DNA of 64,000 nucleotides. Origin: Echiichthys vipera. Lineage: Eukaryota; Chordata; Actinopteri; Perciformes; Trachinidae. A model generated the notes under the pieces. The model did no database searches. It was given only the letters and a program-made list of their open reading frames with translations, and was not told the origin of the DNA. Positions within the stretch are counted from its first letter, which is position 1, and the number at the start of each line of letters is the position of its first letter. The translations under genes and the position numbers were made by a program. This document shows, one piece after another, positions 46,543 to 59,100 of this stretch. The stretch spans positions 21,402,276 to 21,466,275 of the forward strand of contig OY829662.1 of assembly GCA_963691815.1 (NCBI GenBank). Reading direction: 5' to 3'.

Positions 46543-46640
46543 TTTAATTTCATAACACTTAATTCATCTGTCAATGCTGTCCATAGTGTTCTTCAAGATA
46601 TGAGAAGTCTTTATGAGGCATGACATGTCACCTGTGATGG
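46543..46640 (+). repeat. Older repeat, right fragment
   Basis: TTTAATTTCATAACA followed by TATAGTGTTCTTCA-GATATGAG matches 56674-56788. Confidence 0.65.
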
Positions 46641-47163
46641 AAGTCTCGGGCCTATTGGCGGTTCATTCATTGTTTATCAAATATTAATCTCGTTATCACT
46701 GGGAAAAGTAGGAGAACTGTGTTGTTATAACGGGAAAACGGAGGAAACCCTTTGGGGATTCCGTAAAAAACAACAACAGACAAACAACAAACTTCCATAT
46801 ATCATCGTGTTGTTCCCTGAAGCAGAGAAACCACCGCTCACACAAACGAACTGCCAAAGGCCAACCGGAACCTGAATCGCGCTTGTAGGAAGACTTTGAA
46901 TGCGGCACCGGTGTCCCGTATTCACTTCCGTAAACAAGCAGTTCTCTTCCTCTGATGAACACATGCGCTTGTGTATCTACCTTTTTGTATACAGTCTACG
47001 GGCAGTTATTCTGAATACACGTTAATATCTTTAAAAAAACCAACACACATTGTCCGTTAAAAGTCGACTGTTAATGACCACATCGAGTAAAAATGAAACC
47101 AGTTCGTCTTTTCCTCTCCAGCCGGGTCTTTTAGAGTAAAGACAGCTAACGTGACTCTTTAAC
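46641..47163 (+). promoter_or_regulatory. rrn3 upstream region and 5' UTR
   Basis: No repeat or other gene recognised. An in-frame TGA at 47152-47154, 12 nt before the ATG, supports the chosen start. No TATA box is evident close to the start. Confidence 0.4.
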
Positions 47164-50100
47164 ATGGAGATAGACGGCCGGGACTTCTTCAACTCTCCTC
47201 CTGTCAAGACGGTCAGATTTGGAGGCAATGTGGAGGAAACTTTAGCTAAACATAAACAGGCGAGTAGTGACATGTCAGTCCACTTGTCTCCACTAACGTA
47301 ATATCCCTAAAGAGTGATAAACGGAGACTATTTAAGTGCTGCTCGTATGATAATAGTAATACTGAATGTGAGCTCATTGTTGCTGTAGTAACCAGGGGGA
47401 CGTGGACTTGTTGGCAGCTTTCCGTGTATGATTTGCTGTTTCTCTTCTTGTTTGAAGGGAGACTCGAGTGACTATGAACTCCTGAAACATCAGCTGGCCG
47501 ACCCTGAGATAAAGGTACAGTAAAGCAACAGTGTGTTTGAGGTGATCTGGGGTCGGTGTAATGACAGTCATCTCTCTCTCCTTTGGAAGGATGCTCAGAT
47601 CGTCAACTGGCTGCAAGAGTTTCGGAGTTGTGTGACCCAGCTAACCAAGGACCATGAGCAGCTCATTTATACAATCTTGGTGAGTATGCAAAGACAGAGA
47701 CGGAGTGTGAAAGCCTGAAGAGTGCTCACTGTAGCCCATCATCATATTCAACTGCTACTGCTGCTTTATGCATGGAAAGGAAAACACAAGTGACCATTCA
47801 AGCTATAAAACCACAATGGAATATAATCGGTAAAGCTCTCATCTATTCTGTCTGGCTCTCAAATATCTGTTTTCCTCTAGATCAACTTTTCTCATTTTCT
47901 TCTTTTAGTCTTCCCTCCTCTTTGTAACTTTTATTTGAGAAAGTAACCTCTTAAAAATGTGCACGTGGCAATTGTTCACATTTATGATAAATGTATCCAT
48001 AACCCCATGGACTCTAGCTCGTATGTGTTTCAGCAAGATTTCTGTTCATGGTAAAAACTTTTGGCGCATTCGTTCTTCTTCATTCTTGCAGTAAGTATTT
48101 GCGAGTGACGTGAGCCCCCGGATCGCCCTCTCTCTTTCATCCAATCAAATGCTAGCATGCTAGGTCTTGTCTTTCTCAAAGGAAATAGTTCACAATGTGG
48201 CTCAGTGACAGAATGGGTTGTCCTCCATTCGAGAGATTGGCAGTTCGCTCCCCCGGTCCGCATGTCAAAATGTCCTTGGGCAAGATACTGAACCCCAAAT
48301 TGCTCCCAGTGCTGCACATGGGTGTGAAAATGTGGTGTGATTAAATGGTATGTAGATGTCCACTGCCATATGGGTGAATGTGACAAGTAGTGTGAAAGCG
48401 CCTTAAGTAGTCAGAAGACTAGAAAGGCGCTATATACAAGTCCATTTACAAAGCCTCGGAAGGGCAGTTTAATATCTATCTAATATGATTTCTTTCCAAG
48501 GATAATGCAAACATTAAAATATTGGTAGGGGACTTCTGCCCTCCCAAAATGTTTGCAAACCTTGATGGCTAATATTGTCCTCTGGTGTGTGTTTTTCTAG
48601 AGGCTTCCCTGGGTGGGCCGGAGCCAGGCTGTGGTTGAGGAGTACATGGCCTTCCTTGGTAACCTGGTATCAGCACAGACTGTCTACTTGTGTGCTTGTC
48701 TCAAGATGGTGGTCTCCCACTTCACTCCCAGTATGTTCCCTTGACTGGTGGTAAAATAATCCAAAGTGTATACGCTTAAATAAGGAAGTTAAGCTCTCAC
48801 AGCGGTGTCAACGTAGTTGAGTGTTTTTGGTTATTATCAACATCACTAGTCTGTTTCCTGACTGTCTGCATTTTACGTCTTCAGTTCAGTATGAGTTTAT
48901 ATCTAAAGGCAAAGGGTGAACAGTCACCATGTAATGTATTTGACTGAACTCAACTTTATTTATATAGCACCTTTCATGGAAACAGGCAGCCCAAAGTGCT
49001 GCACAGAGCAACACAGGGAAAAAAAACAATTAACCAAATAATGCAACAGCATAAAGAAGCAAACACCGGGAGCAAAAATAATATTGAAAAAAGAATGATT
49101 CAAACTTAATCAACCCAAAACATCACTTCAAATACAAAGAGATAAAAAGGTCTTCAATATCCTTTTTTTTTTAAAAACAAAAAAAACAGAGATCTTGCCA
49201 TTCTCATATCCACAGGCAGTGGATTCTTCAGATTAGGGGAATAAAAACAGTAAGCATAAGGAACATTTAAAAGAAAAGTAATGGAGGATCTTAGTGATCT
49301 GGCATGATCATAAAATGAAAGAAAGTCTCTAATATATGGAGGAGCAAGATCCTAAAGCCTTATGAATAAGTAGCTGGGACAGTGTCTTAAGCAGTTACGT
49401 TTCCTTGGTTTAGTTCAACTTGGTTAAACTCAGCTTCTTAATTAGCTGTATTTTTCTTTATGGACTCCTGTGGTAATCCAGTAAATATGGAATTACAATA
49501 GTCTAAACGGCTGGTACTAAAAGTGTGTGTGTAAAGAGTGACTGTGTATCTGTGTTCCCCTAACAAATAATGTGTGTGTTTTGTTTCCAGAGAGAGTGAC
49601 CATCTGTGAAGGAGGAGTTTATATCTCAGATTCAGATGATGAAGAGGAAAGTAGGTGTCCTCCCTTTTATTTCAAGTGAACTTTTAATACATTACATTTG
49701 GGTTTCAAACTGGGCTTGGGTGTATCCATTTTTCCATACTTTCCTGACATTTCACCGGGGCACACGGTATAGTCTTGTATGAAATTGTCTAGCCTATAAT
49801 CCTGTATGTCCAATATGCAATAATGTTAGCCTATGTAGTTAAGTCACGCTGGGTTTAAATACTTATAGCTCATAGAATAATGAATGGAAATAATGAGTGG
49901 AAAATAAGCGCCCTTTTTCCATAGATTCTTTCTGGGTGTGTAGGTGCGGCAGTGCCAAGCAGCCTGTAGGGCTGAAACGGGGGCAAAGGAGATCAAAAGA
50001 CGGTCAGGCGAACAGAACATGTCACTTATTCCGTAACTGAGTCATCTATGTGACATTTGTTTATGTTCTCACTACAGTACAGTGTAGAAAAGGGCACTGC

Positions 50101-53100
50101 AGGCAGACCCCGCTGCCCCAGGGACCATCTTCAGCAGGGACCGGTAGAGCAGCATGTATAGGCCCTGATCCTCGCCAGAGGAGGCGCCACTGCTGTCAGG
50201 GTCAGAGGTCTCCATCTCCCGCAAGATCTCCGACTGCATGTCGAAGGCGGAAACTTTCTCAAGGGAAATGGTTCACACAGCTTTGCTCATGTTGACTGGC
50301 TCACCTTTATTGTCAGGACTAAAGGCAAATTAACAGGGGCAGCAGAACTTTAACCTTTTACTTGTCCACTCGAAGTCTCCATCTTTTTCAGGTCAGCTGC
50401 CTGTGCCACCCTATTTCAAACACCACACATCTTCTATGATTCAGGAGGATGTGTTTTATATCTGACCTTAGTGTGCAAGTTGCATTTTGCTGCTTGCTGA
50501 ATTCTAGGGAGGTTCAAAGGGAAGGGCAGTGAGAATGTGATGTGAGCATTAGAGAATGACTTTAATCCTATGACTGAATTGTGAATGTTAAATCCAAACT
50601 CTCCACACTGCTCTTTTGTTAAGACCTTCCCAGAAACTTTGATCAGTGTCACCAGGCGTTGCAGCTCATCACCAGATACGTTCCCTCGTAAGTCACTTAT
50701 TATTATGACGCCTTTTTTGTCTTTTTGTCTTCTTGTCTTCGTTGTAAAGATTTGGCTTTATACTTTTGCAAGTGCTGAAACTGAAACGAACCAGATCTGA
50801 ATTTCAAATAACAAATGGTTTTCTTAAACAAACCAGATTACTGATCACTACATTTATTTCACCATATTCATTTGATAAATGTAACACATTGTATTATAAA
50901 TGGTATACTTGCATGTACACCTCCCGATAAAGTTAAGTGAAGTTCAGTCTTAGAACCTGTAATATTTCGGGCTTTCCGGTGTAGCCAGCGGAAATACGGG
51001 CCAAGACTTGCTCTTCCAAGTGGTAGTCATTGTTTACAGTCCCATTAGCAACTTGAGATGCAAGAATGGAGCTGGAGTTGAGACATGGTGTCTCTATAAA
51101 AAGATATGTGCATATGAATGCAGATAAATGAAAAGCTAAATAGTCATCAGGAGATAGTAGATGGGTTGAGTCGTTGCGTTTCGGCCAATGCGTTCCGCCT
51201 CTTTCGCTCTCCACAAGGACTGTTTGTTTACCTGCACGTAACCAAAGTCTGCTCAAACCTGATTGGTCATTACTTCTCTGGCTACAAACGAAAACCAGAC
51301 CGCATTTGCTACCCAGATCTTGTCCTGTTCCCTGCAGATTCTGCTTTCATATGCAGAGTCTGTTTACAGTGTCACAGTCAAGTTACATCTGGTTTAAACC
51401 CGATCACATACAATATGAAGCTTCGTAAAACATTGGGTCTGGCCACCGTTGATTCACTACTCAGACTATGCCCTGGGTGGCACTAAGGGCACACGCACAC
51501 TGTCCGTCCGTACCGTGCCCTGGGCTTTAGGGTACTTGCCCCCCCCCCCTCCAGGCTCGTTTGTACTCACACTACCTGGGCCTCGGCGAATGCTTCTTGC
51601 TGCCTATACGTCATCACGCCGTAACACATCACACGCATTGATTGACGTCATCGCGATGCGTCGCTTTGTTTACAAATCTTTCCATAGACCTCAGAGTTTT
51701 TGTGCGTCTTGTCGACTGATTTTGAATATTTTCATCGACCAAATCTACAGTAAACACTCCACCTCCGCATCACACCAACGTGAACCTTTCGCCGCCATTG
51801 TTTTAAATGTCCACGCATGATCCGTCCTTCTTTTTTCTATATCCGAACAGGCGCACATAAAATGACATCAGAACCGCCGTAGGCCTCGTGCTCGTACACG
51901 TGTGCATGCTTGTGCTAGTACATGTGCAAACGTGCTTTACAAAAGCCCACCCCCAAGCACTCACACTGGTCAAACGAACTAGACTTTAGCCGTGAAACGT
52001 CCTGGGGCACGGTACGGATGGACAGTGTGAGTGCGCCCTAAAAGGACACTTGAAACCTCCCTTTATTTAACATTGTAGGAGGATTCATGGGTGATCCTGC
52101 ATGATTAAGTGGTCAGTGAACACAGTCATAGTGTGTCGGTATCAAACATTACAAACAAAGAGGTTGTTTCAACTACACCACAGGGACACATTAGAATGTG
52201 TAGTAGCTCTGCCCTTGTGTGTATGCAACTTAACAGGGTTCAAGCCAGATTTAACTTCACTTACATTTAACTGCTTGTATGGATTACTGTTTTTGAAAAC
52301 ACGGTGCCTGTACTGTATTTATAAATACAGTACAGGCATGCGTTATTATGCATAAACTGCCCGAAACTTTAATGTTCTGTATTTTAATGATTTGTCCTCT
52401 TCTTTCAGTACAAGTCGCTTTCTGATGCCTATTGTGCAGGAGAACTTCCCCTTTGTACAGAAATCCTCCAGGACACTGGTAAGAGACAACAAAATGATGC
52501 TTCACTTTATACAGGACAATAATAACCACACACTCACTACCATCAACTTGTTACCTGGAGTTCTCTTCACTTCACCTCGTCTCCACGGTCAGAGCTTATC
52601 AATACTACGGCCTTTAATAATTTAGGGCTGCGGCCCGTTTAATACCGGGTTTCAGTTCCCATCCCTTGTGCTTACGCTAGGCTTAATGCACCACTTTCTC
52701 TCGTGTTGAAAAATTCCAATCCAGAGACAATTTCAGAGCGAATGTAACATGACCTGTAACATTACAGGGCTCCAACACTAACTTTTAAAAGTGGTTGCCA
52801 TGCTGGTAAGAGGAGAGGGGGAGACCACTCGCTGTAGACAACGAGCAGACGCCTGTTCTGTGTTCTCTCTACATTGTTTTTAGGTTCAGATGATACAGCT
52901 TGGGCTGGACGCAAAAACACATTGGCAAGGCTTTTAAGATGTTCAGCCATTATTAGACAGTGTGAGTGGAAATGTTGGGTCTCTGTAAATCATAAATAAA
53001 TCATCAGAATGGTCTAGACCTCCTCTATATGGAAAGTGTCCTGAGATAACTTTTGCTATGATATAACACTTTAAATAAAAATGGAATTGAACTGTATGTG

Positions 53101-56100
53101 ATTAGTTTTGGTTGCAATAATCAGAGCGCTCAGACAAGCTGTGGAAGTGTGGAGAAATAGCAACGTGGTCACTTGTCTTTCTACAAAAACATCCTTTTCA
53201 TTTATGGAGAAATGTTTTGCGGCTCAGACCCGATGCTCATTATGTACTGTGTATTACAAAATATTGTGTGTCGTCAAATGCAAGAACATTTTCGTATTCC
53301 TCTCTTATCTTTCTGTAAAAACTGTAAATGACCCAGGTAAACATGGTGAATGTCACCCGTGTGTACATGAGCACGCAAGAATTGTAAATTAGCATAAGTA
53401 AAGCTCCAATAATATCATATAAGGCTCTGCGTCCGGCGTCTTGTGTCCTGTTGAAAAAAGGAAAATCGATTATTTTAACAGCGTCAGCAGACTTAAGGGA
53501 CCTGATGAACCTCAGGAATAGGGACAATAACCAGTGGGTCACCTGAGGATCGTACTGTTAGTGAAACACAGAAGAAGTGGTTCAATATGAAAATGGCTCG
53601 CCACAGTAAGGTGATCGATGATTGTAACTGGTGAGGGTCAGATCATTGAAGCCATTTTGTAGTTTGAGATGTTCATATTGACATCGCAACAGTAAATTGT
53701 GATTTTCATCATTAACCCAGTAGTGTTTTGTTGATGAAAAGCGTGTTGCTTCCCACAGGAGTGTTACGCCCACAACCTCCTGAGGGTGACCACGTACATA
53801 CCGTCAATTCGACGAGACGTGCTGGAGGTGATCGTCGGAAAGATGCTCAAACTGGACGTAAGTGGTTGAACTCCAAACAACACAATTGATCCAAAGCGCT
53901 CTACAGGGAAGAAAGGGAGGTGGGGGGAAAAAACACAGTTTTATATTTAACTGACTCTGCTGAAAGTGGATGTGGTCTCTCTGGAGGCAGGAAACCTGGT
54001 GGCACCATAACATAATAATAGAGAATCCATGTTTGGCTGCAGTGAGGTAGTCACAGAGCTTCAGGTTATTTGTGTTGGTTGCAGAAAGACGCGTAGGAAG
54101 CCTTTCCAGGATTAAAGATGTTACCTGTTGTGCCTATCTTGTGTTTTTCATGTTCTATTTAAGTAGCCATATTGATTTCACATGTTATTTCATCATTAGA
54201 CCGTAACGTCACATACATGACTTCTTCCACATGGTGCCTCCTCCTGTCTCTAACGGTGTGTGTGTGGTATATTTCAGGTGAGTGCATCCAGGTCAAACAT
54301 TGAGGAGGCCGAAGAGAACGCCGTACAACAGCAGCAGGCGGAGGAGCGGACTGAGGAAGGACTTTTTGACATGGTAACAACAACCAGCAGTGCTTTGATG
54401 ACTCCTCTGGGTATGGGGGAGAGTTTTAGAAAGAAATGCTCAGTGTAAGGACAAGGACATTTTAACAGCAGCTCATCATATTTACGCTTCATCACAGAAA
54501 AAGTACTTTATAAATTAGAATAGAAAAATCCTCCCTAACGTAGGGCTGGGCGATATGGGCAAAATCTTCTATCTTGAAATAACTCATTTCATATCTCGAT
54601 AACAAATTATATTACAATATACCGTGTTTCCTCGATCATCAACTTATGTATTGGTTTGTTTGTTTGTTTATTTATCCATTTATTTTTATTTGTTATGTAT
54701 TTATTTTGTCAGAATTGGAAAAAATGTCTGGTATCAAGCAAAGATTATCTGGCAGCTACACTATTGGAAATGACTGCAGTTGGGTTGGAACAAACTATAT
54801 GACGCTAAATGAATTATTGTAGCATGTCGGTTGGGTGTGCAGACTGCTAAGCAAGATAAAATAAATTATAAATACATGAAGGTCTGCAAGAGAGAAGTTA
54901 CTTTCAATGTATCACAACAGATGAAAATGTTCAATGTGGAGAAAAGTGACATCACAAATGTAGAGAGGGTGTGATGCATTTGTGTTACAGTTGTTGAACT
55001 TTTGATTCCTCTCTGAATGACACAGACTGTCTCTGTGTTTATGTGTCTCCATCAGGATGAGGACATGTCAGCAGATCCCCCCTCCACACCGGCTGGGATG
55101 GCTCACCCAGTGGCTGATAGGCTGGACACTCTCATGGCTGTTCTGATGGCTTATATCAAGGACGTCTGCCATGTCAATGGTAGCTGAATAACACAGCTTT
55201 TACACAAAAGGACCCTAGATGACTGACCAGTAACAAACAGAGTTTAGGGAGGCTCTGCCTGAGTGAAATATGTTTGAAAGAATTTCAGACATCTTTTTTT
55301 AATCCAATAAAATGTCAAATGTACTTTGTGAACTTGGAAGCTTTTGCATTTATGTGTAGTGAGTGTTTGTGTCTGTGAAGTGTGTCATCCTCTTCTTTCC
55401 TTTGTTTTCTCTCTCTCAGGCTCTCTTCATGTGGAAAGGACTAAGGATCTGTACAAAGATTTGTTGAGCGTGTTTGACAAACTAATTCTGCCGACACATG
55501 CCTCCTGTCATGTCCAGTACACACTCTTTTACCTCTGCAGCTTCAGAATGGTCAGTACTTCCCACACTGTGCGTGCGTGTATGTGTGTGTGTGTGTGTGT
55601 GCGTGCGCGTGTGTAATGATAGAGAAGAAGAAGGATGTAGGGTTTAGCCTTCAGTCTGGTCTTCAGCAGTGAGACACATAATTAGTTGGACTGAGGTGTC
55701 TTGACTTAGACAGACAGATAAGTTGCTGGCTAGCTGGTGAACATATTGGAGCATTTAGCAGCTAAAGAAACCAATATTAAATTCAGGAGTTGGTGGAGAC
55801 CAAATGTAGCTAAAAAAGAGGGAATTGTGGGCTGACATTATTCAGATGGAAACAAACACAACTCTGAATGAATGCTAATGTTGCTCTGTGTTCCTACCAT
55901 ATACTGTATAACTGTATAACTGCATGTATGTTGGGGGAGGGAGATACGTCCATCTGGCTGACGTTTACCTCTGAGGAGAAGTGAGGGTCAGCAGCTAGCT
56001 GTCACTCAAGAGGCCACGCCCCTAATTATTCATACACTTTAACCTCCAATAATATAAAAACTAGCCTGGTACAAAAAAGTCACCCTCCCCTCAGTGTTGT

Positions 56101-59100
56101 CATGGAGATATGACCTAAGCATACAGACTAGAAGGTTTAATTGTGCTGTAAAAACGTCCTGTTTAATGGAGAGCTGCAGTTTTTGGCACTTCCTTATTGG
56201 ATCAACCAGGAAGTCACTGTGGTGGGGGCCTGGTTCTAACATGTTCACCTTAACAAACTGTGTAACATGGTAATATTAGAGCCTGGACATCTTTTATACT
56301 GGTACCAATATGGTGGAATATATAAAAGAAAAGGACCTTTTCTTTGTGGACTATGCACATATTTTCCACCGATAAGACTGCAAAGGTACTCCGAAGAATA
56401 CAGAAGCCCTAAAGGGTCATACACTACATACATCTTAGTTCCTCTGTTTTCCTCTGTTTTAAGGAGATATTTTATCGGAGATCTGGAGAAAAACGATAAT
56501 CGAGTCTATTAAATCACTGCAGGAAACATCATTCAGTGTAGCAATGTCAGAGGAGCAGGAGAATATGGATCACCATCACAGACCTCTTCAATCGAGGCCT
56601 GACAGGCTGAAATAGCTTCATGTCTTTCTATTACAGATAATGTTCACCTCAGTGTGTGTCATCTAAGAAGACGGTTTAATTTCATAACAGTAAATAATAA
56701 ACTGAAATCATCAGTGTCAGTGTTGTCTATAGTGTTCTTCACGATATGAGAAGTCTTTATGATGAATGACATGTCAGGTGTAAATGGAAATACCTGCGTA
56801 ATGACACCGTTTCTTAATTGCCCTAGGCATTGTTTTCTGCATTATATGTTCTGTAGAAAAAGTTTTCATGTCGGCACTTATCTGTGGTGGAGAGGAGGAC
56901 ACTGAAAAAACTGTTATCCATCATGGATAATCCTCTCCACCCTCTCCAACTCACACTGGTCAGACAGCGGAGCACCTTCTCCAGAAGGCTGCTTCAGCTT
57001 CGCTGTCGTAGCAACAGATACAGGAAATCTTTCCTGCCACAATCCATCACTTTTTATAATAACTCTCTCACCTCTGCCTGACAGAGAACTCTGCTCTCTC
57101 TACTGTTTTTTTTGTATATATTATTATTGTTATAGTATATTTTGCATATTTTGTTGTAAATATTATTATTATTTATTGTTTATAGCCCACTGTGCACTGT
57201 ATATATACACTATGTCTATATTGGATTCTATGTATGTTATGTACAAAGTTTTTATTTGCTGACCCACTACTGCTGTAGCAAAATAATTTCCTAGTCTGGG
57301 ATCATTAAAGTCATTCTATTCTGTTCTATCTGACATTATTTGCGCCAAATACCAATAAATACCAATTTGTCTGTGATAGGCCGATATCGGCCAATAACAT
57401 CGGCTCTAGATAAGATGTCATTTTTGGTGCCAGAGCTTCCAAGTGGCCAAAATATAATGAACAGAAATTAAATATTTTCCCTCTACAGAATAAAAAACTG
57501 CTTTAAAAAAAAAGAAAACCACTTGCTTTCACTTGAGAAAAATCCGTAGCCAAAATCGAGAAACGACGATTGTGATGTTTGACAATAACAACTTTTGGTT
57601 TTACATGCCAGTCACATTGTTGTCAGTGTTTTTTCCTGTGTGTCGACAAAGAACTTCACTTTCAATACAGCCAGTCACATGATCATTTAAAATCTAAATT
57701 GTTACATTTAAACATAATCAAGTGTCAAAGTGCCAAATGCTAGATCACCTGTGACACCTTTTCCGTACACTTGAGTATATTGATTCTTTTTATGAAGACA
57801 AAGGTCTTATTTAATTATTTCATCTACTTTGACAAGTGTTCTCTTTGTGAGATTAGGCATTTCTGGGGTCATGTATGTATTGTATTTCCTGTACTCTAGG
57901 CTTTGGCAGAGGCTTTCCTGGACCACCTGTGGAAGGTCCTGCAGAATCCCTCTCAGCCGGCTATCCTCCGCCAGGCTGCTGCTGGATACCTGGGGAGCTT
58001 CCTGGCCCGAGCCAAGTTCATCCCTGTGCTGTGAGTTCATTCTGCTGAAGAAAACTTAAAGGCAGCTTAAAGTGTAATTCCGGTGCAAAATCATCCCATG
58101 ATCTTTTTTTTCTGCACTTCTCTGTTAATAGTTGTCTCGATGGCTTATGTGATATAAGCCATCGAGACAACTATTAACGGAGAAATCCCGGAGAGTCACC
58201 GATTAGCTCGGGGCAGAACTGTGAAGGCATTAAAACGTCTTTTTTAACCACTAATACGGCTCAAAATAACAGCAAACCTCTGCAGTAGCATGAGAAGAGT
58301 CCCTACACAGAAAACAAAGCACCAACAACATAGTCAGTGAACCCAGAGTTTATTAAAAGAGTGTTTTAAAGACTTACCTACTGGCCCCTTTACCAGCTCC
58401 TCTCATAGTAAAGTCCATTCAAGTGGATTACCAAAGTCAGTCCAAAAGGAAGGAGCCCATTGGTGCTTTGTTTTCTGTGTAGGGTCTCTTCTCATGCTAC
58501 TGCAGAGGTTTGCTGTTATTTTGAGCAGTATTAGTGGTTAAAAAAGACCTTTGACCGTACTGCCCGAGCTAATCAGTGTTAGCCACATCTGACTGTTAGT
58601 AACTCTCGGTCTTCTCCGTTAATAGTTGATACACGAAAATTACAGGAATTACACTTTAAAGTCGAAGTGAGCAGTTTATTCCTCTGTGAGCATGTTCATC
58701 CTGCTGTTGTTCTAACCCAGTGTCCTCTCCCCCTCTGTCGTCGTCCTCTCTCCTACAGCACCGTGCGGGCCTGTCTGGACCTGCTGCTCCCCTGGATCCA
58801 TCGCTACATTGACAGCCAGGACAGCAGCGGTAAACAGGCCTGCTGCGACATCAGCCTGCACGGGCCCTTCTACACCGCCTGTCAGGCCGTCTTCTACACA
58901 CTCATCTTCAGACACAGAGCCATGCTGGAGGGCAGTATGAAGAAAGGTACACAGCTCTGATCTGTATCATCATGTCATGTCACCACCATGACAGGACCGC
59001 ATCATTTCCACTAGTGGAGCTCTCTGTTCAGCAAAGGGTTAAAAATAATCCATTTCAATTCTTTGAGTCTTTATCTTTAAACCAAGAGCTCTATCTAGGC

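Noticed and set aside
55344..55616. 90-codon open frame around rrn3 exon 11 as a separate gene
   Set aside because: It is exon 11 plus read-through into both introns, including a GT microsatellite.
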